A stretch of 64,000 bases of DNA from Mesorhizobium xinjiangense (GCF_009749525.1 NZ_WOAC01000013.1:1-64000); one strand, 5' to 3'; numbered from the stretch's first letter, positions 53,123 to 62,662 are shown. Notes: generated by a model from the sequence alone, not told the origin. A program made the numbers and translations.

Positions 53123-53260
53123 TCAAGCAACATACTTGTGCGCCGAACGGTTGTGTTGCAAATGGTTATTCTTCTTGGACAGGCATTCGTCACGGAAGCG
53201 GCGGAACCACCGGAAGACAGTGCTTTTCGGTGGAAAGTCGGACGGCAGGAGCCGCCCGCC
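53123..53260 (-). pseudogene. IS5-family transposase N-terminal scrap
   Basis: On the minus strand about 28 codons read GGRLLPSDFPPKSTVFRWFR and RFRDECL, a conserved N-terminal piece of IS5-type transposases (PSDLPPKSTV in relatives), followed by unrelated codons to a stop at 53123. It abuts the left terminal repeat of the ISL3 element, which probably landed in it. The 130 bases between the corrinoid operon and this scrap show no gene. Confidence 0.45.
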
Positions 53261-54998
53261 GATGTCGCTTGGCAGTTAATTGGGTTCTTCCTCACTTTGT
53301 GTGGAGTCGTGGCAACATTCGTGCCTTCAGCAGTTCAGGACCGGCCCGACCGTACATCGAGCGCTTGAGGGTCTTGAGGCGGTTGATCTGGCCTTCGGCC
53401 TGGCCGTTGCTCCAAGGCAGCTCGATGGCGTTGTTGACGGCATCGATGTCTCTCCGCAGGACGCGGGCGAACCGCATGATAGGAATGAGTTCGGAGTCGA
53501 TCGCATCGTCGATCCACGCATCCAGTGGTGCCGACCTCTTGTCGCGAAGAATACCGTTGAAGCGCATCGCCAGGCGTCGCATCTCGGCGAACGCCTCAGA
53601 TCCTTGCTTCAGGGCATCGACCTTCCTTGCCTGCCGGTCAGTCAGCAGGCCTCGCGGCTTGATGCACAGCGCTGCGGCCACCACTGGCGAAATCGCATGA
53701 CCGGTCTCCGGATCTCGAACCGGCTCCGACTTCAACGTGGTAGGTGGCACATCGTCGGCCTGTTCCCTTTCGGCCCGCCGCCAGGCTCCGAGCAAGCGCT
53801 CCAGATTTGCGACGCTGCCGGTGTAGCCGCGCTGCTTGACGTCATGAAACAGATGTCGTCCGCGGCGGTTCCATCCTTCCAGCATTGGGCAAGGAAGGCT
53901 TCGAAATTCCATGGTGATGTGGGGTTCAGTGCTGCTCGTCGCCTGTCTGGCGGAGCCGCGAACTTGAGCCACTTCGTTACGCTGCGACGTTCATAGCCGG
54001 TCCGACGGGCAATCTCGCTGTAGGACAGCCCTTGCTGGCGCAAAGTGTGGAGCATGTCGAATATATCCTGGCGGGATTGCCTATGCGCGAGACGGGCGCG
54101 CCGGCGATGCGTCGCCGCGTCAACAATTGCGTCCTCCGAAAGAATGGCCCTGCCGGTGGAACGCCCGGAAAGGCTCATCTGTTCTTCGATGGCTGAGCGA
54201 AGGTTCTGCACCAGATGAAACCGATCGGCGACCTGCTGGGCCTGCGGTGCGCCTTCACGGGTGGCCTGCGCATACAAGCCGCAGCGGTCGCGACTGACAA
54301 CCTCGATGGAAGGATGGTCACGCAGCCACTCGGCCGCACTCTCGACGCTGCGGTCATCCAGTATGTCGATGACCGAGCGGCGCTCGAGGTCGACCATCAT
54401 GGTCCCATAGCTCGTCGCGCGCCGCCAACTCCAATCATCGATACCGACCACCCGTATCTCGGAATTGCGTTGGGCAACCGCAGCATCCCGTTTCAGTTGC
54501 CGCAGGATGGTGTCGTCGCTGACCGGCATGCCGAGCCGCTGCATCAACCGCTCGCCAGGACGGCCGCCAGTACTGTGGCCGAGCAGGCAGACAATCTCTC
54601 CGACCCTTCTCGTCCGACGCGCGTATGGATCAGCTACCGTCGGCAGTCGGTCGGTAAACGTCTGTCGCAAACATGCCTGATGCGCACATCGCCAGCGGCT
54701 CAGCAGGAGTTTCACTGTCACCGACCGACCCTGGACCGGCAGATCCTGGAGGCTACGGCGGGACCAGCCATGCCTACTTCGGCTTCGCCGTCCACAGTCG
54801 GGGCAGATGCCGATCACGGATCCGGCAGCGGAAACAACCCACCCGTCGTCAACAGTGAGCGCGACACCCAATATCTTGACCCCTGGGCCGGGTGACCATT
54901 TCAATTTCGTTCGCATGCCCGCCGATAGCGACAACCTCGCTAACGACGAATGAACCACACAAAGTGAGGAAGAACCTAATTAAGTGCCGAGCGACACC
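53261..54998. mobile_element. ISL3-family insertion sequence with long terminal inverted repeats
   Basis: The ends 53261-53304 and 54955-54998 are complementary over 44 bases with about four mismatches; the inner 23 bases (GGTTCTTCCTCACTTTGTGTGG type) match nearly perfectly, and a palindromic TTAATT lies in the middle of each. The element is about 1738 bp and carries one transposase gene on the minus strand, split by a frameshift. If only the inner repeat is real, the element is 53282-54977 and no 8-bp target duplication is visible in either case. Confidence 0.75.
53292..54916 (-). pseudogene. ISL3-family transposase, one frameshift
   Basis: Minus-strand transposase starting MRTKLKWSPGPGVKILGVAL with the zinc-ribbon region ICPDCGRRSRSRHGWSRRSL, DDE segments VVGIDDWSWRRATSYGTMMV (Asp) and VVSRDRCGLYAQATREGAPQ (Asp), and the C-terminal LPWSNGQAEGQINRLKTLKR with the catalytic Glu in the usual ISL3 context. 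A one-base change near 53875 splits it: the upstream frame runs to 53732 and the downstream half reads in another frame from about 53875 to 53292. No obvious slippery heptamer is seen, so it looks like a mutation and not programmed frameshifting. Confidence 0.82.
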
Positions 54999-55034
54999 TC
55001 GAAATCCGCGTGGCAAAACATATATCGCCGTGAG

Positions 55035-55058
55035 CGAATAATTTTGATGAATTATTCG
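55035..55058. promoter_or_regulatory. Perfect palindrome upstream of tcuA
   Basis: CGAATAATT (55035-55043) and AATTATTCG (55050-55058) are exact complements separated by six bases. The AT-rich site lies about 110 bases before the tcuA start and 37 bases beyond the ISL3 element. It could be an operator for a LysR- or GntR-type regulator of tcuAB. It is the only strong symmetric element in the remaining 170-base leader. Confidence 0.5.
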
Positions 55059-55166
55059 TTTGTAATAGAGTTTCCGATCCGACCATTCTGTCGTCACGGG
55101 AGCCTGCGGCCGTGTCTTACCGGCATCCGCGCGCTTCATCGGAGCCATCAAGTCCGTTCGGGGGCG

Positions 55167-56567
55167 GTGTTGGAAGAGCAGAGACAAGACTACGACGTGC
55201 TGGTGATCGGGGGCGGAAACGCCGCCCTTTGCGCGGCGATCGCAGCCCGAAGTGCCGGGGCGTCGGTCCTGGTTCTTGAAGCGGCGACCAAGTTTTATCG
55301 CGGAGGCAACACGCGACACACCCGCAACATGCGCTGCGCCCACGACAGAGCGACCGAGACGCTTTCAGGCCCCTATACGGAAGAAGAATTCTGGGACGAC
55401 CTGCTGCGCGTCACCGGAGGCGAAACCAACGAAGACCTCGCCCGCCACATGATCCATCAGTCGAAGGCGATGCTGGGCTGGATCGCGAAGCAGGGCGTCC
55501 GCTTCCAGCCATCCCTCGGGGGAACGCTCAGCCTCGGCCGCACCAACTCCTTCTTCCTGGGTGGCGGCCGCTCGATGCTCAACGCGCTCTACAAGACGGC
55601 GGGCGGCCTCGGTGTAGACGTGCTCTACGAGGCGGAGGTCGTCGAGCTCGAGATCGAGGACGGCTTCTTCTGTTCCGCAACCTACATGCATAACGGCGAG
55701 CGCAGGAACGTGGGTGCGCGCAGCCTCGTCGCGGCGGCGGGCGGCTTCGAATCCAACATCGAATGGCTGAAGGAGGGGTGGGGCGAAATCGCGGACAATT
55801 TCCTCATCCGCGGCACGTCGAACAATCGCGGCACGGTGCTGCGAATGCTGCTGGACAACGGCGTCGACCGGATCGGCGATCCCACACAATGCCATGCGGT
55901 TGCAATCGACGCACGCGCGCCGAAATTCGACGGCGGCATCATCACCCGGCTGGACTGCGTGGTTTTCGGCATCGTCGTCAACAAGCTTTCGCAACGCTTC
56001 TATGACGAGGGTGAGGACATCTGGCCCAAGCGATACGCGATATGGGGCCGTCTCGTCGCCGCGCAACCCGACCAGATCGCCTACATCATATTCGACTCCC
56101 CCTCGCTGCGGCGCTTCATGCCCTCGCTCTATCCGCCGATCGAGGCATCGACCATCGAGGAGCTTGCCGGGAAACTCGGACTGGACCCGGCAGCCCTGGC
56201 GCGCACAGTCGGCGATTTCAACGCGGCGGTGCAGCCCGGAACCTTCAACGACGCGATCCTCGACGACTGCCGCACCGAGGGGCTGACGCCGCCGAAGTCG
56301 CATTGGGCGCAGAAGATCGAGACGGTGCCGTTCTATGCCTACCCGGTGCGACCCGGCATCACCTTCACCTATATGGGCGTGCGCGTGAACAAGCAGGCGC
56401 GCATGATCATGGCCGACGGCAGGCCCGCTGCGAACATGTTCGCCGCCGGCGAGATCATGGCAGGAAACGTGCTGGGCCGTGGCTATGCGGCCGGCATCGG
56501 CATGACCGTGGGCAGCGTATTCGGAAAGATTTCAGGAGAGGGGGCGGCGGGCAATGCACACAACTAA
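55167..56567 (+). CDS. tcuA: FAD-dependent tricarballylate dehydrogenase TcuA
   Basis: 466 aa flavoprotein that oxidises tricarballylate to cis-aconitate. FAD motif DVLVIGGGNAALCAAIAA at the start (Gly15-17), fumarate-reductase-like segment FYRGGNTRHTRNMRCAH, and a C-terminal AAGEIMAGNVLGRGYAAGIG FAD-binding stretch. I place the start at GTG 55167, which gives the expected length for TcuA (about 467 aa) though the ribosome binding site is weak; longer in-frame starts lie in or near the ISL3 end and the palindrome. It overlaps tcuB by 14 bases. Confidence 0.88.
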   Translation: MLEEQRQDYDVLVIGGGNAALCAAIAARSAGASVLVLEAATKFYRGGNTRHTRNMRCAHDRATETLSGPYTEEEFWDDLLRVTGGETNEDLARHMIHQSKAMLGWIAKQGVRFQPSLGGTLSLGRTNSFFLGGGRSMLNALYKTAGGLGVDVLYEAEVVELEIEDGFFCSATYMHNGERRNVGARSLVAAAGGFESNIEWLKEGWGEIADNFLIRGTSNNRGTVLRMLLDNGVDRIGDPTQCHAVAIDARAPKFDGGIITRLDCVVFGIVVNKLSQRFYDEGEDIWPKRYAIWGRLVAAQPDQIAYIIFDSPSLRRFMPSLYPPIEASTIEELAGKLGLDPAALARTVGDFNAAVQPGTFNDAILDDCRTEGLTPPKSHWAQKIETVPFYAYPVRPGITFTYMGVRVNKQARMIMADGRPAANMFAAGEIMAGNVLGRGYAAGIGMTVGSVFGKISGEGAAGNAHN

Positions 56568-57657
56568 GGCGCTTGCCGAAGCGAACCGGCTGATGACGGT
56601 TTGCAATTCGTGCCGGTACTGCGAGGGTCTCTGCGCGGTGTTTCCGGCAATGGAGATGCGCCGGTCCTTCGCCGACGGCGACCTGAACTATCTGGCCAAC
56701 CTCTGTCACAGTTGCGGCGGTTGCTACATCGACTGCCAGTTCACGGCGCCCCACGAATTCGACGTCAACGTGCCGCGAACGCTGGCCATCGTCCGGTCCG
56801 AATCCTACGCGGCGCATGTGTGGCCGCAGGCTATGTCGGGCGTTTTCCGCCGCAACGGTCTCGTCATTTCCCTGCTGACGGCGGCCACCATCTCGGCGTT
56901 CTTCATCGGCATGATGCTGGTGCACAGCAGCGGCGGCATGTTCCGGGCCTATGCGGACGCGGACGGTTCCTTTTATGCGCTGATGCCGCACAACGTCATG
57001 GCCGGCGTGTTCACGGCCGTTTCGGCCGTCGCCGCGCTTGCCATGGTCCTGAGCATACGCAATTTCTGGCGCGCGGCCGGCACGTCGCTGCCGATCGCGA
57101 TGGCGCCCGCCGATATCTGGCAGGCGATCAGGGATGCGGCGACGATGCGCTATCTGGAAGGCGGCGGGCAGGGTTGCTACGAGGACGAGGCGGTCGGAAC
57201 TGACAATCGGCGCTTCTATCACCATCTCACATTCTACGGCTTCATGCTGTGCTTCGCCTCGACCAGCGTCGCGACGAGCTATCACTATCTGCTTGGAATG
57301 GAGGCGCCCTATCCCTGGTACGACCTGCCGGTTGTTCTGGGAACCATCGGCGGTATAGGGCTTCTGATCGGGCCTGTCGGCCTGCTGCTCGCCAAGAAGA
57401 AGCGCGATCCGATGGTGCAGGACGATTCGTTTCGCGGCATGGAAGTCGGTTTCATCGTCATGCTTTTCCTGACGAGCCTCACCGGCCTGGCGCTGATGCT
57501 GATGCGCGAAACCGCCGCGATGGGCGTTCTCCTGGCGCTGCATCTGGGCATTGTCGCGGCGCTGTTCCTGACGATGCCCTATGGCAAGTTCATGCACGGG
57601 CTCTACCGCTTCACGGCGCTGGTTCGTTATTCGGCTGAACGGCGCCTGCACATGTAA
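56554..57657 (+). CDS. tcuB: Tricarballylate utilisation protein TcuB (Fe-S/membrane electron carrier)
   Basis: 367 aa. Two 4Fe-4S cysteine motifs at the N-terminus: Cys17-20-23-27 (CNSCRYCEGLC) and Cys51-54-57-61 (CHSCGGCYIDC), followed by about six membrane helices with histidines that could bind haem. TcuB re-oxidises the reduced flavin of TcuA and hands electrons to the quinone pool. Translation is coupled to tcuA. No tcuC-type citrate/tricarballylate transporter gene follows. Confidence 0.9.
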   Translation: MHTTKALAEANRLMTVCNSCRYCEGLCAVFPAMEMRRSFADGDLNYLANLCHSCGGCYIDCQFTAPHEFDVNVPRTLAIVRSESYAAHVWPQAMSGVFRRNGLVISLLTAATISAFFIGMMLVHSSGGMFRAYADADGSFYALMPHNVMAGVFTAVSAVAALAMVLSIRNFWRAAGTSLPIAMAPADIWQAIRDAATMRYLEGGGQGCYEDEAVGTDNRRFYHHLTFYGFMLCFASTSVATSYHYLLGMEAPYPWYDLPVVLGTIGGIGLLIGPVGLLLAKKKRDPMVQDDSFRGMEVGFIVMLFLTSLTGLALMLMRETAAMGVLLALHLGIVAALFLTMPYGKFMHGLYRFTALVRYSAERRLHM

Positions 57658-57689
57658 TCGCGGCCTCCCGGCCTGCCTCGAAAGGAAGC

Positions 57690-57728
57690 AAATCCGCTTT
57701 TTGCCCATTCAAGGCGCATGGCGGATTT
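57690..57728. terminator. Candidate terminator between convergent tcuB and cox-type genes
   Basis: Complementary arms AAATCCGC (57690-57697) and GCGGATTT (57721-57728) with a 23-base loop, in the 108-base gap between the stop codons of tcuB and the converging coxS-type gene. The stem ends are A/T rich on both strands, which fits a bidirectional terminator, although the loop is long. Confidence 0.35.
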
Positions 57729-57765
57729 CGCTTTACGTCCGGGCTGGTCGGTGGTTAGCCGGCAA

Positions 57766-58248
57766 TCAGGCGGTGGCGCGCTGGCCGTCGAGTTCGTCCG
57801 CAGCCGCGACGATGGCGTTGACGATACCCATGTAACCGGTGCAGCGGCAGATCTGCCCGCTGAGCTCGGCACGCACCTGTTCCTCGCTGGGAACGCGGTA
57901 GCGGCGGATGATATCGACCGCCATCATCAGCATTCCGGGCGTGCAGAAACCGCACTGCAGGGCATGTTTGTCGTGGAAATGCCTGCGCACCACATCGGTT
58001 ATCGCGTCGTTGCGCGTGCCTTCGATGGTGAGGATATCGCTGCACTCGCAGCGGGCCGCCAGCACGATGCACGAGCGCACCGGCGTTCCGTCGAGATGAA
58101 CGGTGCAGGCGCCGCAGGCGCCATGGTCGCAGCCGACATGGGTGCCGGTCAGGTTCAGCTTCTCGCGCAGCAGGTCCGAGAGGCTGTCGCGCGCATCGAT
58201 CACGACCGTCTCTTCTTCGCCGTTGATGGTGAGCGTCACTTCGACCAT
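57766..58248 (-). CDS. Molybdenum hydroxylase small subunit (2Fe-2S, CoxS type)
   Basis: 160 aa. Ferredoxin-like 2Fe-2S site Cys40, 45, 48, 60 (GCDHGACGACTVH...SC) and the second helical 2Fe-2S site Cys99, 102, 134, 136 (CGFCTPG; QICRCTGY), the complete pattern of xanthine-oxidase-family small subunits. It passes electrons from the molybdenum centre to FAD. Overlaps the medium-subunit gene by 13 bases and is the last gene of a three-gene operon. Confidence 0.92.
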   Translation of the reverse strand: MVEVTLTINGEEETVVIDARDSLSDLLREKLNLTGTHVGCDHGACGACTVHLDGTPVRSCIVLAARCECSDILTIEGTRNDAITDVVRRHFHDKHALQCGFCTPGMLMMAVDIIRRYRVPSEEQVRAELSGQICRCTGYMGIVNAIVAAADELDGQRATA

Positions 58249-59075
58249 GACTGCGCCTCCGTGATCGCGGTTGAAACGGTGTGGTGGTGACAGCGTAGCT
58301 GATAGGGCGTCACGTCCTCATGCACCTCGACGATGTCTTCGCGGATCGCCTCTGCAAGCGTGGCGGCGGTCGCCTCGCGGTCTTCATCGAGAATCCCGGA
58401 TGTCCGGATCAGCAGGCGCGCGCAGCTTGCGATGCCCGTCAGCGCGACGCGCGTCGGCAGGTCGCCGTCTCCCAGCACGGCGATGGCGAGCGAGTCGGCG
58501 AAAGCGCCGCTCTTGCGCGTGACCTTGGACACCCCCCACCTCGCCATCGGCCGGCGGGGAATGACGACGCGGGTCAGAAGCTCGCCCGACTCCAGCGCGG
58601 TGGTGTAGGCGTCGACGAGAAACTCTTCCATCGCGATCTCGCGCTCGCCGTCGTCAGCTGATGCGGCAATAACCGAGGCGTCGAGCGCCAGCAGGCAGGC
58701 CGGCCAGTCGGCCGAAGGATCGCACAGGGACAGGCTTCCGCCGAGGGTTCCCATGTTGCGGACCGCGCGATAGGCGATCTTCGCGGCGACCCGTTGCAGC
58801 AGGCCGTTGAAGGCCTCGCGGTGCAGTCCGTCCTCAATGGCGGCATGGGTGACAAGCGCGCCAACGGACACGGTGGTTCCATCGTCGTTCGTGCCTTGAA
58901 GCGCGTGCAGCCTGCTGATGTCGACCAGCTTTTCAGCGGCTGTGACGCGCAAATTGAGCATCGGCAGCAGCGATTGCCCGCCTGCGATGACCGTCGCCCC
59001 CTCGTCGTCGCGCAGAAGGGCGAGCGCGTCGCTCAGGCTTTCGGGGCGGACATAGTCGAAAAGGGCAGGCTTCAT
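58236..59075 (-). CDS. Molybdenum hydroxylase medium subunit (FAD-binding, CoxM type)
   Basis: 279 aa. FAD-binding segments TVIAGGQSLLPMLNLRV near residues 30-45 and MGTLGGSLSLCDPSADWPAC (about 108-127, TxGG-type motif) are typical of the CoxM/XdhB family. It accepts electrons from the 2Fe-2S subunit and gives them to the final acceptor. Its ATG overlaps the stop of the large-subunit gene (ATGA). Confidence 0.92.
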   Translation of the reverse strand: MKPALFDYVRPESLSDALALLRDDEGATVIAGGQSLLPMLNLRVTAAEKLVDISRLHALQGTNDDGTTVSVGALVTHAAIEDGLHREAFNGLLQRVAAKIAYRAVRNMGTLGGSLSLCDPSADWPACLLALDASVIAASADDGEREIAMEEFLVDAYTTALESGELLTRVVIPRRPMARWGVSKVTRKSGAFADSLAIAVLGDGDLPTRVALTGIASCARLLIRTSGILDEDREATAATLAEAIREDIVEVHEDVTPYQLRCHHHTVSTAITEAQSWSK

Positions 59076-61438
59076 GCGGCGGCCTCACTCTCCAGCGCGG
59101 CGACGACCGCATCGGACACGCGGCGGGGCGTCATCGGCGTTTCAAAAAACCAGGCACCGCAAAAGCGGAACGCGTCGTTGAGCGCGTTGGCTATGGCCGC
59201 AGGGGGCGCGATAGCTCCGCCTTCGCCCATGCCCTTTACGCCGAACTCGGTGCTTTCAGCCGGCGTGACCATGTGGCCGATGCGGAAACTCGGGATTTCG
59301 GTGGCACACGGCATCATGTAGTCGCCGAAGGTGGTTGCGATCGGCTGGCCGTTCTCGCTGAAGGACAATTCCTCGTAGAGCGCGGTGCCGATGCCCTGCG
59401 CAACGCCGCCGATTATCTGGCCGTCGACGATCTTGGGATTGATGAGATTTCCGCAGTCCTCGACGATGACATAGTCAAGGATTTCGGTAACGCCGGTGAC
59501 CGGGTGGGCGAGAAGCGTCACCGCGTGGACGCCATAGGAAAAGACCCCGCCCGATTCCGGCGGCTCGTAGGTTTCCGTCGCTTCGAGACCGGGCCTTGTA
59601 TCCGGCGGCAGCATCTCCGGCCTCAAATTGGCCGCCCTGGCGATCTCGGCGATCGACACGCTGCCCGAGCCGCCGTGCGCGCACGAGCCTCTCAGCTCGA
59701 CATCGGCTTCCGACACCTGAAGAAGATGCGCGCCGATGCGGCGGATCTTGGCAGCGAGCTTGCGGCTCGCCTTTGCCACCGCGCCGCCGGAAAAGACGAT
59801 GCTGCGCGACGCGAAGGTGCCGAACCCTTGAGGCGAAACGCCCGTATCGCCATGCCGGATCAGGATCGCGGCGGGGTCCATGCCAAGTTCCTGCGCGGCG
59901 ATCTGCGAGAGCGAGGTTTCAAGCCCCTGCCCATGGCTCTGGATGGCGACCAGAACATGCGCGGTGCCGTCGGGCATCATGCGCACCGTCGCGGATTCGT
60001 AGCCGGGCACGACACGCGACTTGCGCTTGACCCACTCGACCGTGCCGTGGCCGCTTTGTTCGGTATAGACGGCGAAGCCGATGCCGAGCCTGCGCCCGTC
60101 GGGCTCGCCGCGCCGCTGGCGCTCGCGCAGGGCCGGCAGATCGATCATCGCCAACGCCTTGTCGAGCGCCGCTGGATAGTCGCCATTGTCGAGCCGCAAG
60201 CCGCCGGCGGTGCGATAGGGCATCATCTGCGGCTGAACGAGGTTTATGCGGCGGATCTCGACCGGGTCGATGCCGAGTTCATCCGCGAGTTCGTCCATCA
60301 TCCTCTCGATGGCGAAGCACGCGCCCGGCCGCGCGACGCCCCGGTACGGCCCGATCGGCGCCTTGTTGGTGGCGACGGTGTGGGTGCGGATTTGCAAATG
60401 CTCGACCGTGTAGGAGCCGGGAAGGTTGCGCGCGGCCATGCCGGTTTCCATGAACGGACCGGAAGGCCAGAGCGCGAACGCGCCGGCATCGACATGCACG
60501 CTGCCTTCTATGCCGAGCACCCGACCTTCGCGTGTCGCATGAAGCGTCAGGTCGTAGTGGTGTTCTCTCGCCTGCACCGAAGCAATCAGGTGCTCGTTGC
60601 GATCCTCTATCCAGCGCACCGGATGATCCACCTTCATGGCGAGCGCGGCAAGTGCGATCTCCTCCGGCATCAGCCGGTTCTTGCCGCCGAAGCCGCCGCC
60701 GACATCCGGCGCGATCACCCTGACCTTGTGTTCAGGCATACCGAGAGCGAGCGCGATGCCATGGCGCATCACATGCGGCCCCTGGGTCGACGAGTAGACC
60801 ACAAGCTCGTCCAGTCGATGATCGCGGTAGGCGATCACGCCGCGCGTCTCCAGCGGGTTCGTCGCCTGTCGGTTCATCTTGAGCCGGCGCCGCACCTTTA
60901 CCGGCGCGTCGGCGACCGAGGCGATGTCGCCCTCGGAAATCACCGCATCGATGAATGAATTGTCGGGCCAGCCTTCATGCAGCAGGGGCGCATCGCCTTC
61001 CAATGCGGCGATGGCATCGATCACCGCGTCCTGCTCTTCGACATCGACGAACACTTCGGCGGCGATATCCTCCGCACCGGCGCGGTTGCGCCCGATGCAC
61101 ATCGCCACGGTCTGCCCGACGAAGAACACCTTGCCATCGGCAAGGGGAGGATAGGCGACATTGCGGAAGGTCGCCATTTCCGGGCCGCCGCCGATCGGGA
61201 CGAGCGGCTGGAGATCGGCGAGGACGAAGACGTGCCTGCGATGTTCCTCGGGGATTTCGACGGACTGGATTCGCCCATGCGCCACCGGACTGCGCACGAA
61301 GGCGACGTCGCGCATCCTGGGCAGGCGGATGTCGGCGATGAAGGTGCTGGCTCCGGCAAGATGACGCTTGTCTTCCTTGCGCGGCAAAGATTTGCCGACC
61401 CACTGTCCCACGCCGTCCGGCGTCGTTTCGGCAGCCAT
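59072..61438 (-). CDS. Molybdenum hydroxylase large subunit (molybdopterin-binding, CoxL/XdhB type)
   Basis: 788 aa. It carries the molybdopterin-cytosine-dinucleotide binding features (VGGGFGGKNRLMPEE about 246-260) and the catalytic Glu in KGMGEGGAIAPP near residue 743. The active-site loop reads PYRGVAR (364-370), neither the AYxCSFR of true form I CO dehydrogenase nor the AYRGAGR of form II; so it is a hydroxylase of an organic substrate and not a CO dehydrogenase. Starts a minus-strand operon divergent from a LysR gene. Confidence 0.9.
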   Translation of the reverse strand: MAAETTPDGVGQWVGKSLPRKEDKRHLAGASTFIADIRLPRMRDVAFVRSPVAHGRIQSVEIPEEHRRHVFVLADLQPLVPIGGGPEMATFRNVAYPPLADGKVFFVGQTVAMCIGRNRAGAEDIAAEVFVDVEEQDAVIDAIAALEGDAPLLHEGWPDNSFIDAVISEGDIASVADAPVKVRRRLKMNRQATNPLETRGVIAYRDHRLDELVVYSSTQGPHVMRHGIALALGMPEHKVRVIAPDVGGGFGGKNRLMPEEIALAALAMKVDHPVRWIEDRNEHLIASVQAREHHYDLTLHATREGRVLGIEGSVHVDAGAFALWPSGPFMETGMAARNLPGSYTVEHLQIRTHTVATNKAPIGPYRGVARPGACFAIERMMDELADELGIDPVEIRRINLVQPQMMPYRTAGGLRLDNGDYPAALDKALAMIDLPALRERQRRGEPDGRRLGIGFAVYTEQSGHGTVEWVKRKSRVVPGYESATVRMMPDGTAHVLVAIQSHGQGLETSLSQIAAQELGMDPAAILIRHGDTGVSPQGFGTFASRSIVFSGGAVAKASRKLAAKIRRIGAHLLQVSEADVELRGSCAHGGSGSVSIAEIARAANLRPEMLPPDTRPGLEATETYEPPESGGVFSYGVHAVTLLAHPVTGVTEILDYVIVEDCGNLINPKIVDGQIIGGVAQGIGTALYEELSFSENGQPIATTFGDYMMPCATEIPSFRIGHMVTPAESTEFGVKGMGEGGAIAPPAAIANALNDAFRFCGAWFFETPMTPRRVSDAVVAALESEAAA

Positions 61439-61546
61439 GCCCCACCGTTCCCTGCAAGAATCCGTCTATCCCGCCCATATGCCCGCAGGGGCACAGGAGG
61501 GTGTTCGATATGGTCAGAGTATAGTCGAGACCATGCATTGCAAATC

Positions 61547-61586
61547 ATAAAAACGCAGTTATTGATTATCTTGGACGATATATCGT
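61547..61586. promoter_or_regulatory. Candidate LysR boxes in the cox/LysR divergent region
   Basis: The 192-base region between the divergent coxL-type and LysR genes holds an ATAA-N8-TTAT site (61547-61562, T-N11-A type) and an exact 12-bp palindrome ACGATATATCGT (61575-61586). Both lie near the LysR start, as usual for autoregulation and activation of the divergent operon. Confidence 0.45.
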
Positions 61587-61630
61587 GTTGAGGCGCGCGT
61601 GCTCGATCGGGGCAGCGTCTGTCCGGCAAA

Positions 61631-62644
61631 ATGATGGGGAGACGTGTTTTGGGAGCTCAGATTTCGCTCAGGCACCTGCGGTGTTTCGCGGCCGTGGCGC
61701 GCACCGGTTCGTTCACCGTGGCGGCGCAGCAGCTTTTCAAGACGCAATCCTCGCTGACCGCGACCATCAAGCAGCTCGAGGACCTCGCCGGCGTGCAACT
61801 GTTCGACCGGACCACCCGCCGCGTCGTCCTGACCCGCGACGCGATCTGGTTTCAGGACGTGACTGAACGCATCCTGCGCGATTTCGACAACGCGGTGTCG
61901 GATCTGCAGGCGGTGGCGCGGAGCGAGCAGGGCAACATCAAGATCTCGGTTGCCCCGTCGCTGATGCCGCACGTGCTGGCGCCGACGCTCGTCGCGTTCC
62001 GGCATTCCTATCCGGACGTCAAGATTTCCGTTCGCGACGAAGGGTCGGACAAGACCGAACGCTCGGTTTTGGACGGCACGACGGATTTCGGCATATCGTC
62101 GCCGCTGAACAATTTCGCCGACCTGGACTACCGGCCGGTACTCGCGGACCCGTTCGGCGCGGTGTTTCCGAAGAACCATGCGCTGGTGAATTTCAAGGGG
62201 AAGCTCACCTGGGCTGATCTTCGCGACTACGAATATGTGTCACTGACCAAGGACACGGGCATCGGCGCGCTGATCCGGCATTATCCGGACCTCGAACCGA
62301 AGCATCAGGGCACCGAGGTCGATCACGCGTCGAGCACGACCTCGCTCTATGCGCTGTTGAAGCTGGGCAACCGGATCACGGTGCTGCCGTCACTCGCGGC
62401 CCATACCGATCCGATGTCGGAATTCGAGTTCCGCGAGTTGCACGAGCCGAAGATCGAACGTGAGGTTTGCGTCATCACCCGGCACATGCGTTCGTCGTCG
62501 CCGACGACGCGCCGCATCCTCGAAATCATGATGAAGACGATCCGCGAGTCGGAGCCGGTCCACGGCGTGCGGATTCTCGATCCGGACGCCGAAGTCAGCG
62601 CCTCGTTCATCGGCGGCCGGCCGAGCGGCACCATCCGTCAATGA
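61631..62644 (+). CDS. LysR-family regulator of the molybdenum hydroxylase operon
   Basis: 337 aa. Winged helix SLRHLRCFAAVARTGSFTVA with recognition stretch KTQSSLTATIKQLEDLAGVQ; effector domain from about residue 95 (NIKISVAPSLMPHVLAPTLV). The first ~8 residues (MMGRRVLG) may be non-coding; the start is not certain. It is divergent from coxL and convergent with coxG, 18 bases from the coxG stop. It probably responds to the aromatic or carboxylate substrate of the hydroxylase. Confidence 0.88.
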   Translation: MMGRRVLGAQISLRHLRCFAAVARTGSFTVAAQQLFKTQSSLTATIKQLEDLAGVQLFDRTTRRVVLTRDAIWFQDVTERILRDFDNAVSDLQAVARSEQGNIKISVAPSLMPHVLAPTLVAFRHSYPDVKISVRDEGSDKTERSVLDGTTDFGISSPLNNFADLDYRPVLADPFGAVFPKNHALVNFKGKLTWADLRDYEYVSLTKDTGIGALIRHYPDLEPKHQGTEVDHASSTTSLYALLKLGNRITVLPSLAAHTDPMSEFEFRELHEPKIEREVCVITRHMRSSSPTTRRILEIMMKTIRESEPVHGVRILDPDAEVSASFIGGRPSGTIRQ

Positions 62645-62662
62645 TGGTTCGAAAGAAGGTCG

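Noticed and set aside
53292-54916. Programmed ribosomal frameshifting in the ISL3 transposase
   Set aside because: No slippery heptamer or downstream structure is evident near 53875, and ISL3 elements are not known to use frameshifting; a simple mutation is more likely.
59273-60958. A 561-codon plus-strand frame opposite the molybdenum hydroxylase large subunit
   Set aside because: Antisense shadow with biased residue use and no domain; coxL on the other strand is well supported.
57766-61438. Annotation as aerobic CO dehydrogenase (coxSML)
   Set aside because: The large subunit lacks both the AYxCSFR and AYRGAGR active-site loops; a different molybdenum hydroxylase substrate is more likely, so no cox gene symbols were given.
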